From CAYYJR01 sp964472305 (GTDB lineage: Bacteria; Armatimonadota; Hebobacteria; CAIYQO01), in the NCBI GenBank assembly GCA_964472305.1, contig CAYYJR010000003.1, positions 225,957-289,956 on the forward strand: a stretch of DNA of 64,000 nt. Reading direction: 5' to 3'. This document shows, piece by piece, positions 33,428 to 41,430 of this stretch. The translations under genes and the position numbers were made by a program. Positions within the stretch are counted from its first letter, which is position 1, and the number at the start of each line of letters is the position of its first letter. The notes below the pieces were generated by a model, which saw only the letters and a list, made by a program, of their open reading frames with translations, was not told where the DNA came from and searched no databases.

Positions 33428-35478
33428 GCGAGTTCGGTCCGTTCCTCCGCTGATGCGGGACGCAGTCGGCGGCCAAACAGCCACAGCAGTATGGCGGCGA
33501 TGCCAATGCCCAGCCACAGGCCGTTGGCGGTGCGCAGCACGGACAATAGCACCGGCGTGTGCGCGTGGCAGTAGGTATTCAATATATCGGACTGTCCGAT
33601 GGTGGCGCCCAGCAACAACAGCATCGCCGCCGGCCGATAGCCGCGCGCGGCGGCGGCCATGGCCCACAGGAACATCGGGTGGCCGATCAGGAATTCCTTC
33701 GTGCGCGGCCGCGCGATCAACCATTGCTCCAGCGTGGCGCGTATCTTTAATTCAACATCGCTCACCCCCACGCCGCCATCGTTGCCTGACCGCGCCAGCA
33801 GCAACGCCACGGCCACCAATCCGATGATCGCGGCGACCACACCCCACAGGTAGACCGGCTGCGCTAAAAAGCTGCGCAACCGTGCGCGAATTCGTGCCAG
33901 GTAGGCATCCATCGTTTCACCCGCGCGCGCCACCCCGTCAGTGATGATGACCGTGCCCATTATCAGCAACGGCAACGCCAGCGTCAGCTTCACCCCGGTA
34001 AACTGGCCCACCTTCACCAGGAAGCGCGTCTCCGCCATCATGGCGGCGATCAGCAGCGCCCCACCCAGCGTGACCACCGTGCAACCGAGCAACAGCACAA
34101 TGGCGGCGGACAGCACATGCCGCGGGCGTTCCGCCAGCAAACGCTCGATGCGGCGATAGGCGACGGTCAATCCGAGCAGCGGAAAAGCGATGGCGGCCAG
34201 CAATCCGAACTTGATACGGCCCAGGGTAATCAAGGTTTCATATTTCGCAACGCCCAGCAACCCCAGCGTTGCCACCCCCAGCAATCCGACTCCCAGCAGC
34301 ACCAGCAGCACGGTGAACACGCGGTGCGTCACCCGCGGCAACTGCGCCGGCAGCAACACCAACAGCCAGAGCAGGAAGCCCGCGCCGGCCCCGGCGAAAA
34401 TCAGTGCCAGCAGCGGCGGCGCCGGTCGGAACGCCGGGAAAGGACGGGCGGATCGTTTGACCGCCGACGGATACCCTTCGGCGGCGATCTCGTGGGTGAT
34501 GGCTTGCACGTAGGCCGTGCCGTCCGTCAAGGCATTCGCATAAGCCAGTTGCGGCAAATGCACATAGAGCACGCGGATGTTGCGGTCCTTCACCGCCAGC
34601 GCGAATCGCTGTACCGCCTCCGCGGGCGCCAGCGTGGTCAACTCCTCCGGCGAGATGCTGTGCACGCGCACCAGGCAGCCTTGCAGTTTCGCCCCGAGCT
34701 GTTGATCGCCTTTCTGCTTGGCGAACTCCACCGCCCCGTACACCAGCCCGCGTGTGGAGAGTTCGTCAGCCAGCAGGGGTATCAGGTTGCGATAGCCGGG
34801 CAGCATGGTGCCGTCGAACACCACGATCCCGCCGACGCCGATCTGCTCTGCCACCACCCCCAGCGCAGCCGCCAGGCTTGCCGGGGTAATACCCGTCCCA
34901 CCACGCAGCCGCGGCACCACGCGCAGGCCGCTGGCGGTGATCTGCGCCACCTTGTCCGGCGACAATCCTAATCCCAAATCGCGCATGGCGGGGATGGCGC
35001 CGCGGACGAGAATTTGCCCCACGCGCGTGGAGGGGGCGATATTCTGTGCGGGATACACCCGGCGCAAGCCATTGAGCACGAACTGTTGTCCGGGATAATC
35101 GCTTGCCGTGATGGCGAAAATCTGATCAGTCGGCTTCCACCCCGCGGGATAGGTCATCGAGGATGCATACCCGCTCGGATCAGCCTGCAGCACGACCGCT
35201 CCCTGATCCTGCAAGCCATCCAGCGTCTCTTCCTGCAGCGCGACCGCGGTGGCGCCGTGCGCCTTCATCGCACCCAGTACCTGTGCCAGCGGCATGCCTT
35301 GCTGACCGGCGAGTGCGACCATCTCGTTATAATCCACCACGACGTCGACAGCCTTCGAGGCGTTCTCCGCGTGGATACGCTGCCACAAGCCGACGCCGGC
35401 GGCGAATAAGCCCAGGAGAATCAACAGCAGGCAGATCGTGCGCAAGCCTTGCGACGGTACTGACGGTGAGGACGACAT
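33424..35478 (-). CDS. DUF5693 family multi-pass membrane protein
   Basis: 684 residues. One N-terminal helix (TICLLLILLGLFAAGVGLWQ), an extracytoplasmic domain of about 330 residues (for example VVDYNEMVALAGQQGMPLAQ, a polysaccharide-deacetylase-like TIM-barrel feel but without a zinc motif), then about eight transmembrane helices in the C-terminal half (LLALIFAGAGAGFLLWLLVL; HVLSAAIVLLLGCTVVTLGG; LILGATIGQSDILNTYCH-type end region). DUF5693 genes are regularly next to csaB, and here the stop overlaps its start, which supports a shared role in wall-polymer modification or export; function unproven. AGGAG is nine bases before ATG 35478. Confidence 0.85.
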   Translation of the reverse strand: MSSSPSVPSQGLRTICLLLILLGLFAAGVGLWQRIHAENASKAVDVVVDYNEMVALAGQQGMPLAQVLGAMKAHGATAVALQEETLDGLQDQGAVVLQADPSGYASSMTYPAGWKPTDQIFAITASDYPGQQFVLNGLRRVYPAQNIAPSTRVGQILVRGAIPAMRDLGLGLSPDKVAQITASGLRVVPRLRGGTGITPASLAAALGVVAEQIGVGGIVVFDGTMLPGYRNLIPLLADELSTRGLVYGAVEFAKQKGDQQLGAKLQGCLVRVHSISPEELTTLAPAEAVQRFALAVKDRNIRVLYVHLPQLAYANALTDGTAYVQAITHEIAAEGYPSAVKRSARPFPAFRPAPPLLALIFAGAGAGFLLWLLVLLPAQLPRVTHRVFTVLLVLLGVGLLGVATLGLLGVAKYETLITLGRIKFGLLAAIAFPLLGLTVAYRRIERLLAERPRHVLSAAIVLLLGCTVVTLGGALLIAAMMAETRFLVKVGQFTGVKLTLALPLLIMGTVIITDGVARAGETMDAYLARIRARLRSFLAQPVYLWGVVAAIIGLVAVALLLARSGNDGGVGVSDVELKIRATLEQWLIARPRTKEFLIGHPMFLWAMAAAARGYRPAAMLLLLGATIGQSDILNTYCHAHTPVLLSVLRTANGLWLGIGIAAILLWLFGRRLRPASAEERTELA

Positions 35479-35674
35479 GACACGGTTCTCCTATCCGGAA
35501 GAGTGTTTCCCGGCAATGCACGCGGCAAACGGAATTTCGTGGGTGAGTTGCAGGATGCCGGCTTGCGCATGGCCTGAACGGTCTCACCAGGGTAATTCGC
35601 GAGCAAGCGCTGAAACTCCTTGCTCGGTCGTGAATAGGGGGAGCGACGCGCGGCGAGTGTCGGTCAACGCGAGA

Positions 35675-35734
35675 CGGGAAGGCGAGACGCCTGCCAAGCC
35701 GGATTTACGGGAGGGCGAGGACCCATCCGAACCG
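35675..35734. repeat. Two tandem 27-bp imperfect repeats (period 33 bp)
   Basis: Units 35675-35701 and 35708-35734 both begin CGGGARGGCGAG and end CCG, 19 of 27 positions identical. In one frame they read REGETPAKP and REGEDPSEP, resembling the REGEAPAEP-type interspersed repeats I know from Planctomycetes and Verrucomicrobia genomes. Confidence 0.45.
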
Positions 35735-35768
35735 TAGCGTTCTGAACCACAGGCATCCTGCCTGCACG

Positions 35769-35798
35769 CGCATCGAGTCCGCGAACTCGATGCGCGAT
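35769..35798 (-). terminator. Hairpin after purM
   Basis: Perfect 12-bp stem CGCGCATCGAGT / ACTCGATGCGCG with a 6-nt loop, 12 bp past the purM stop on the minus strand; no U-tract. Confidence 0.55.
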
Positions 35799-35810
35799 GT
35801 TCCGACCGTG

Positions 35811-36848
35811 TTAGACGATATCGACACCGCGCTGGCCGGCGACGATCTCACCGATCACCCACGCCGTTTCTCCCGCGGCGGTCAGGCGCGCCAGCGCCGT
35901 GTCCGTCACGTCGGGGCGTACCACCAGCGTGTAGCCCACGCCCATGTTGAAGGTACGGAACAGGTCGTCGCGCGGGATGTTGCCGATTTCCTGAAGGCAG
36001 GTGAAGATTGGTTGAATTTCCCATGTCGCGGGGTCGAGTCGCGCGCGGCAGCCTTCCGGAAGGCTGCGCACCAGGTTGCCCGGCAGGCCGCCGCCGGTAA
36101 TGTGCGCCATACCCTGCGCCAGGTTGTCCGCCAGCAGCGGCAGCACGGCGGGCGCATAACAGCGGTGGATGCGCAGCAACTCATCGGCCACCGTGCGCCC
36201 GGTGACAAGCTGGTCTTCCGGCTCCAGTCCGGCCACCGCAAAGATCAGCTTGCGGGCAAGCGAATAGCCATTGGTATGCAATCCGTTGGACGCAAGACCG
36301 ATCACGCGGTCGCCGGGACGAATGCCCGCGCCGGTGACGATCTTCGCGCGGTCCACGATGCCCACGATGAAGCCGGCAAGGTCGTATTCTCCCGCGGTAT
36401 ACATGTCGGGCATCTCCGCTGTCTCGCCGCCGATCAGCGCACAACCCACCTGCACGCACGCGGTAGCCAATCCCTCCACCACCTGCGCCGCCACCAGCGG
36501 CTCCAGCCGTCCCACGCCGTAATAATCCATGAAGAACAGCGCCCGCGCTCCCTGCACCAGAATGTCATTGGCACAGTGGTTCACCAGATCCTGCCCCACG
36601 GTGGTGTGGCGGTTGGTCATGAACGCCACTTTCAGCTTGGTGCCCACGCCGTCGGTGCTCGAGACCAGCACCGGCGCGGTGAAGCCGGCGGTCTCCAGCG
36701 CGAACATGGCGCCGAAGGTGCCAAGGTCGGCCAGCACGCTGGGGGTGAAGGTGGTGCGCACGTGCGCCTTCATCAATTGCACGGCGCGCTCGCCGGCGTC
36801 GATATCGACCCCGGCATCGCGATAAGTAAAGCTTTCCTGTTCAGCCAT
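35811..36848 (-). CDS. purM: Phosphoribosylformylglycinamidine cyclo-ligase (AIR synthetase)
   Basis: 345 residues. Fifth step of purine synthesis, ATP-dependent ring closure of FGAM to AIR. Motifs: YRDAGVDIDAGERAVQLMK, LVSSTDGVGTKLKVAF, DLVNHCANDILVQGARALFF, LIGGETAEMPDMYTAGEYDL and ITGGGLPGNLVRSLPEG. ATG 36848 (MAEQESFTYRDAG) begins at the conserved N-terminus; the ORF upstream to 36908 is not conserved. Alone on the minus strand, divergent from hypA; other pur genes are elsewhere. Confidence 0.95.
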   Translation of the reverse strand: MAEQESFTYRDAGVDIDAGERAVQLMKAHVRTTFTPSVLADLGTFGAMFALETAGFTAPVLVSSTDGVGTKLKVAFMTNRHTTVGQDLVNHCANDILVQGARALFFMDYYGVGRLEPLVAAQVVEGLATACVQVGCALIGGETAEMPDMYTAGEYDLAGFIVGIVDRAKIVTGAGIRPGDRVIGLASNGLHTNGYSLARKLIFAVAGLEPEDQLVTGRTVADELLRIHRCYAPAVLPLLADNLAQGMAHITGGGLPGNLVRSLPEGCRARLDPATWEIQPIFTCLQEIGNIPRDDLFRTFNMGVGYTLVVRPDVTDTALARLTAAGETAWVIGEIVAGQRGVDIV

Positions 36849-36967
36849 CACACTTCTCCCCATTCCCGCGCGCAGGCGCGGCAGTCCGGAATTATTATTT
36901 CGCAACAAGGCGTGCCGTTCCTTCTTACCTCAGGGGATCGCAGCAACGGCGGCTTCTCGCATCCTGC

Positions 36968-36997
36968 TTGTCGCGTTGGGGTGATGCGTGATATTGT
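36968..36997 (+). promoter_or_regulatory. Possible promoter of hypAB
   Basis: TTGTCG (36968-36973), 18-nt spacer, TATTGT (36992-36997), 52 bp before hypA. Weak match; offered only because no better candidate exists in the 200-bp divergent gap. Confidence 0.3.
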
Positions 36998-37048
36998 TTA
37001 GCGCGGCGCAGACGCGGGAGCGTGCTTGCCGTGGGGTACACGGACGAT

Positions 37049-37429
37049 ATGCATGAATTCGGCATCTGTCGAGAACTGGTCAGCGCGGTGGTGACCGAGA
37101 TGAATCGCCTTGATCCGCCGGCGCGGTGCATGCGGCGGGTGCGGGTGGTCGTCGGCGCGCTGCGGCAGGTGATTCCCGACAATCTCACCTTCGCCTATGA
37201 GGTGCTCACGCGTGGCACCCCGGCGGAAGGCTCGACGCTGGAAATTGCCGCCGTCCCGGTGACGGCGCGCTGTGAGCAATGCGGACAGGTGGTCACGGTG
37301 GAGGATGCCGTGTTTCTGTGCATAGCCTGCGGCTCGTCGCGACTGGAATTGTTGAGCGGCATGGAATTATATCTGGATACCCTGGAGATCGAACGAGATG
37401 ATATCGCAAAACATCAAAGTTTATCGTGA
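37049..37429 (+). CDS. hypA: Nickel metallochaperone HypA/HybF
   Basis: 126 residues. Delivers Ni2+ to [NiFe] hydrogenase or urease. ATG 37049 gives MHEFGICREL, with the His2 that binds nickel immediately after Met1, which fixes the start over the longer frame from 37022. Zinc site is two CxxC pairs, CEQC (about 73-76) and CIAC (about 90-93). Overlaps hypB by 32 bp. No hypC, D, E or F, and no intact [NiFe] hydrogenase or urease, is found in the window; the hydrogenase-like operon at 48.8-56.3 kb lacks nickel ligands. Confidence 0.93.
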   Translation: MHEFGICRELVSAVVTEMNRLDPPARCMRRVRVVVGALRQVIPDNLTFAYEVLTRGTPAEGSTLEIAAVPVTARCEQCGQVVTVEDAVFLCIACGSSRLELLSGMELYLDTLEIERDDIAKHQSLS

Positions 37430-38051
37430 CCTGATGGGCGCCAACAGTGAATGGGCGGCACGCACGCGCGAGTTGCTGGTCGAGCAACGGCTGACGATGG
37501 TGAACATGATTGGCTCACCCGGCTGCGGCAAGACCACGCTGCTGGAACAGATGGTGGGCGCGCTGGGCGGCCAGTTGCGCTTCGCCGTGCTGGAAGGCGA
37601 CGTGGAAACCACGCGCGACGCCGAACGGCTGGCGGCACTGGGTGTGCCGGTCAGCCAGCTCATCACCAGCGGCACCTGCCACCTGGAGGCAAAGCTGGTG
37701 CATTACGCGCTGCGCGATTTGCCGTTGGACACACTGGATATCGTGATCGTCGAGAATGTCGGCAACCTGGTCTGCCCGGCGGAGTTTGATATCGGCGAAG
37801 CGGCAAAGATTGCGCTATTGAGCGTGACCGAAGGCGAAGACAAACCCCTCAAATACCCGCTGCTGTTCCGCGAGGCCGCCGCGGTGGTGCTGACGAAGAC
37901 CGACTTGCTGCCCTACGTGCCGTTTCAGATGGATGTCTGCCTCGACTACCTGCGCCAGGTGAACGGCAACGTGCCGATTTTCCAGGTGTCCGCCGTCAAC
38001 GGCAGCGGCATGGCCGAGTGGATCGCGTGGTTGAGTGACCGCCGCCGGTGA
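37398..38051 (+). CDS. hypB: Hydrogenase/urease nickel-incorporation GTPase HypB
   Basis: 217 residues. SIMIBI-class GTPase that powers nickel loading. P-loop MIGSPGCGKTTLLEQ, VLEGDVETTRDAERL, then ENVGNLVCPAEFDIGE with the Cys of the metal-binding switch, and the guanine motif VVLTKTDLLPY. Lacks the N-terminal CCxxCxC site and the His-rich stretch of some HypBs, so it is the minimal form. Overlaps hypA and starts at ATG 37398 within it. By itself a HypAB pair could serve urease or an acyl-reductone-type Ni enzyme rather than a hydrogenase. Confidence 0.93.
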   Translation: MISQNIKVYRDLMGANSEWAARTRELLVEQRLTMVNMIGSPGCGKTTLLEQMVGALGGQLRFAVLEGDVETTRDAERLAALGVPVSQLITSGTCHLEAKLVHYALRDLPLDTLDIVIVENVGNLVCPAEFDIGEAAKIALLSVTEGEDKPLKYPLLFREAAAVVLTKTDLLPYVPFQMDVCLDYLRQVNGNVPIFQVSAVNGSGMAEWIAWLSDRRR

Positions 38052-38632
38052 TGGCAGATTCTTAATCAAACGACAACCTGAAATGGTGAGAAATCGCTGC
38101 CCGGGATGTTAGATCGGTGACCGGCTGTGGAATATACAACGTAGAGCAACCCGGCAGCCCAACGAGGCCGGCCAACGTAACACCAATCGCGCTGCGGCGC
38201 ACGGAATGAAGTCCGGTTGGATGTGACGGGCGCCCGTTGCTGGAAAGGGGAATTCTCGTCGAAAACATAATCCGACCTGAACTCCTGTTGCAATGCCGAC
38301 CCGAACGCTTTTGTGAATAAGGCGGCTCAGTGGCCTGCAACACAGGCATGAACCCGTGCCATAGGGAGGAAGTTCCCTGATTAAGTTCGATGCCACATTG
38401 CCGGGGGGCATGCGCCCCGCTGGAGGCAGGAGTCAGGCATAGCGAGAAGAGGCGGAGCAGCGTAGACCAGACGCGCCCGCCTCTTCTCTATTTGGTCTGC
38501 GTTCGCGGACGCTGCTGCGCGACAGCACAATCCGGGTGATGCCCTTCGCCGATTGCCCGGCATGATGTCTGCCGGAAAATTCGTCCCACGCATACCAATT
38601 CTCGGTTACAATACGAACGATTGGAGCGTGGG
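38052..38632. other. Long intergenic region, hypB to oxidoreductase
   Basis: About 580 bp. Minus-strand frames around 38062-38590 lack known domains, ribosome binding sites or neighbours and are not called. A 12-bp stem (GAGAAGAGGCGG, 38444-38455, with CCGCCTCTTCTC, 38477-38488) carries a nested smaller stem and could be a terminator or small structured RNA. A GGGGC/GCCCC mini-hairpin lies at about 38404-38418. A TACAAT (38607-38612) precedes the next gene without a matching -35. Confidence 0.45.
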
Positions 38633-39676
38633 ATGAAAACCGGCATGATTCGCATCGGCATTGTCGGCGCGGGGGCAAATACGCGGGCGCGTCATATTCC
38701 CGCCTTGCAAGCGATTGAGGGGGTGGGCATCGTCAGCGTGTGCAACCGCACGCTGGAATCCACCACGCGAGTGGCGCGCGAATTCGGCATCCCCACCAGC
38801 TATGACAACTGGCAGGACCTGGTGCACGCGACGGACACCGACGCCATCGTCATCGGCACCTGGCCGGATATGCACGCCCCCGTGACGCTGGCGGCACTGA
38901 CAGCCAACAAGCACGTGTTGTGCGAGGCGCGCATGACCACCGACGCGTGCCTGGCGCATGCCATGCGCGACGCCGCCGTCCGAAAATCCCACCTGATTGC
39001 CCAACTCGTGCCGGCGCCATTCAGCCTGCGCGTAGACCGCACCGTGCAGCGTCTCCTCGCCGAAGGTTATCTGGGCGAGCTGCTGGCCATCGAGGTGCAT
39101 GACGGCAATAGCTTCATCGATCCCACCGCGCCGCTGCACTGGCGCCAGGATTTCGATGTCAGCGGCTACAACGTGATGAGTCTGGGCATCTGGTACGAGA
39201 TCCTGCTGCGCTGGGTGGGCGAGGCGACGCGGGTGAGCGCCCGGGGGAAAACGTTTACCAACATGCGACCGGATGCCAACGGCGTGCTGCGCGCGGTGCG
39301 CGTGCCGGAACACGTGGATGCGACCGCCGACATGGCCTGCGGCGCAATCGCCCACCTGCACATCTCCAGCCTCACCGGGCTGGCTGGTCCCACTGCCGCC
39401 ACGCTCTACGGCAGCACCGGCACGCTGCGCTTCACGGAAAATCGCCTCCTCGGTGGAAAAAAAGGCGAAAATGCGCTGCAAGAACTCATAATTCCTCCGG
39501 ACGAGGAAGGGAGATGGCGGGTCGAAGAGGAATTCATCAATGCGATCCGCGGCATCGAGTCCATCACTCGCACCACCTTCGACGATGGGGTGAAATATAT
39601 GGAGTTCACCGAAGCCGCCGCCCGCAGCATGATGGAAGGCGCCGCCGTCCCGCTGCCGCTGTCAGGGGTCGGCTGA
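38633..39676 (+). CDS. Gfo/Idh/MocA-family oxidoreductase
   Basis: 347 residues from ATG 38633, preceded by GGAG; the in-frame TTG at 38621 is inside the Shine-Dalgarno. Rossmann motif IGIVGAGANTRARHIPALQA, then TDAIVIGTWPDMHAPVTLAA. The usual EKP signature reads CEARMT (H-V-L-C-E-A-R-M), so the catalytic-site lysine is replaced by Arg and Pro lost, which may make it a non-canonical or inactive member. The C-terminal domain has SGYNVMSLGIWYEILLRWVG. First gene of the carbohydrate locus, 83 bp before GH29. Sugar substrate unknown, fucose-related by context. Confidence 0.85.
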   Translation: MKTGMIRIGIVGAGANTRARHIPALQAIEGVGIVSVCNRTLESTTRVAREFGIPTSYDNWQDLVHATDTDAIVIGTWPDMHAPVTLAALTANKHVLCEARMTTDACLAHAMRDAAVRKSHLIAQLVPAPFSLRVDRTVQRLLAEGYLGELLAIEVHDGNSFIDPTAPLHWRQDFDVSGYNVMSLGIWYEILLRWVGEATRVSARGKTFTNMRPDANGVLRAVRVPEHVDATADMACGAIAHLHISSLTGLAGPTAATLYGSTGTLRFTENRLLGGKKGENALQELIIPPDEEGRWRVEEEFINAIRGIESITRTTFDDGVKYMEFTEAAARSMMEGAAVPLPLSGVG

Positions 39677-39759
39677 AACGGCATTACATACGGTGTGGCA
39701 TCACCAGCCGTATGCGCAACGACATCACATCGCGTACCAATTCCGTAGGAGGATCTTTC

Positions 39760-41061
39760 ATGGTTCAGTCTCGGGTTGAAACCCTGCCCACGCCGGGCGA
39801 CACCACCTGGTTCGTGCACGACCGCTTCGGCATGTTCATCCACTGGGGCCTGTATGCCTTACCCGCACGCCACGAATGGGTAAAGCATAACGAGGAAATC
39901 CCGGATGAAGTCTATGAGAAGTATTTCAAACACTTCGATCCCGATCTGTATGACCCGAACCTGTGGGCGCAGGCAGCGTCCGGCGCCGGCATGAAGTATT
40001 TCGTCATCACCACCAAGCACCACGAAGGCTTCTGCCTGTGGGACAGCAAGCTCACCGACTACAAGGCGACGAACACGCCGTATGGTCGCGACCTGCTGCA
40101 CCCGATGGTGGATGCCTTCCGCGCGAAAGACATGCGCGTCGGCTTCTATCACTCGCTCATTGACTGGCATCACCCGCACAATGTCATCGACCCGCACATC
40201 GGCCCGCTGCGCAATCATCCCGATCGGCTGAAACTGAACGAGACGCGCCGGCAGGAACTGTACGCGGAGTACCTGCGCGGACAGGTGCGCGAGTTGCTCA
40301 CCGAATTCGGCAAAGTGGATGTCCTCTGGTTTGATTTCAGCTATCCGAAGGAAGACGGCAGCGGCAAAGGGCGCGCCGACTGGGAAAGTGAAAAGCTGTA
40401 TGCGCTGGTGCGCGAATTGATGCCGGACGTTATCCTCGACGACCGACTCGATATGGAATACGGATGGGATATCAAGACGCCCGAGCAATTCCAGCCCGAA
40501 GGCTGGGTTACCTACAACGGGCAAAAAGTGGTGTGGGAAGCCTGCCAGACGTTCTCCGGCTCGTGGGGCTACCACCGCGACGAATCGTCGTGGAAGAGCG
40601 TTGATATGCTCGTGCAGATGCTCATCGATACTGTCAGCAAAGGCGGCAACCTGCTGCTGAACGTCGGTCCCACCGGCCGCGGCGAATTCGACTCCCGCGC
40701 GCTTGATTCCCTCAGCGGCATGGGCGAATGGATGAAACGGCACAGCCGTTCCATTTACGGCTGCACGCAAGCCCCGGAGGAATTCATCACCCCGCAGGAT
40801 TGCCGACTCACTTACAATCCCGACACGAACCGGCTCTATATCCACGTGTATGCCTGGCCGTTCGTCGAACTGCACGCGAAGGGACTGAAAAATCGCATCG
40901 CCTATGCGCAGTTGCTCAACGATGCCTCCGAAGTGAAAGTGGAAAACCGTCCTGAGTGGCAAAGCCACTTCGGCGGCGTCGATCCCGACGCGGTCACCTT
41001 CCGCCTGCCGGTGCAGAAACCCAACGTCACCGTGCCGGTGATCGAGGTCTTCCTGAAATAG
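39760..41061 (+). CDS. GH29 alpha-L-fucosidase
   Basis: 433 residues. Retaining alpha-L-fucosidase; releases L-fucose from glycan ends. GH29 signatures: FGMFIHWGLYALPARHEW, KYFVITTKHHEGFCLWDSKL with the substrate-binding HH, RVGFYHSLIDWHHP and the nucleophile Asp in VDVLWFDFSYP; GGNLLLNVGPTGRGEFD closes the barrel. A C-terminal beta-sandwich follows at about 340-430. No signal peptide, so cytoplasmic action on imported oligosaccharides is likely. AGGAGG lies eight bases before ATG 39760. Followed by a hairpin region and a possible glycosidase gene. Confidence 0.95.
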   Translation: MVQSRVETLPTPGDTTWFVHDRFGMFIHWGLYALPARHEWVKHNEEIPDEVYEKYFKHFDPDLYDPNLWAQAASGAGMKYFVITTKHHEGFCLWDSKLTDYKATNTPYGRDLLHPMVDAFRAKDMRVGFYHSLIDWHHPHNVIDPHIGPLRNHPDRLKLNETRRQELYAEYLRGQVRELLTEFGKVDVLWFDFSYPKEDGSGKGRADWESEKLYALVRELMPDVILDDRLDMEYGWDIKTPEQFQPEGWVTYNGQKVVWEACQTFSGSWGYHRDESSWKSVDMLVQMLIDTVSKGGNLLLNVGPTGRGEFDSRALDSLSGMGEWMKRHSRSIYGCTQAPEEFITPQDCRLTYNPDTNRLYIHVYAWPFVELHAKGLKNRIAYAQLLNDASEVKVENRPEWQSHFGGVDPDAVTFRLPVQKPNVTVPVIEVFLK

Positions 41062-41430
41062 CACGGGACGAGTGATCCGTCCGTCGTGGGATAACGAACG
41101 GCACCTGCGGTGTGCTCTTCTGTCTCCCACATGTGCCTGTTCTCCGTCAGGGCCTGGCTTTGTCCCGGCCCTGACAACGTATCCACCAGATTGAGCATGG
41201 ATTGGCGTGCACGAAGCAGGCACCGTGACATGCGACTCTCGCTGCTCTTCCACACCGCACTTATCCCCTCACCGTGCATGGCCGGGATGATTGCCGGGAA
41301 CACCGCCATCCCCGCGGAAAGGCGATCAATACCTAAAAAATGATCAGATTTTGGTGTTGCGCACATAGGAATTGTTTCCTCACGCTAGAATAGCGGATGA
41401 AAGACCGATCACTCGGAAAGGAGTACTTCT
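41062..41430. other. Intergenic region with hairpin, GH29 to next gene
   Basis: No gene supported. A 9-bp stem GTCAGGGCC / GGCCCTGAC with a 12-nt loop (41146-41175) is the likely end of the GH29 transcript. A TAGAAT element at about 41386 lies 45 bp before the next ATG but has no good -35. Confidence 0.5.

Larger units (their letters stand above)
35479..35810. other. Intergenic region, purM to DUF5693
   Basis: No gene supported. Contains a pair of 27-bp imperfect repeats (35675-35734) and the hairpin at 35769-35798. A plus-strand frame through it encodes only the repeat-derived peptide RREGETPAKPDLREGEDPSE and is not likely to be a gene. Confidence 0.5.

Noticed and set aside
35769..35798. 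CRISPR-like or tandem-repeat array near purM
   Set aside because: Only two imperfect 27-bp units and one hairpin are present; no regular spacers and no cas genes.
35790..37001. A 403-codon plus-strand frame opposite purM
   Set aside because: purM on the minus strand has all family motifs; the mirror frame is His/Gln/Arg-rich with no domain.
38062..38593. Several 70-100-codon minus-strand frames in the gap after hypB
   Set aside because: No ribosome binding sites, domains or conservation cues; likely chance frames.
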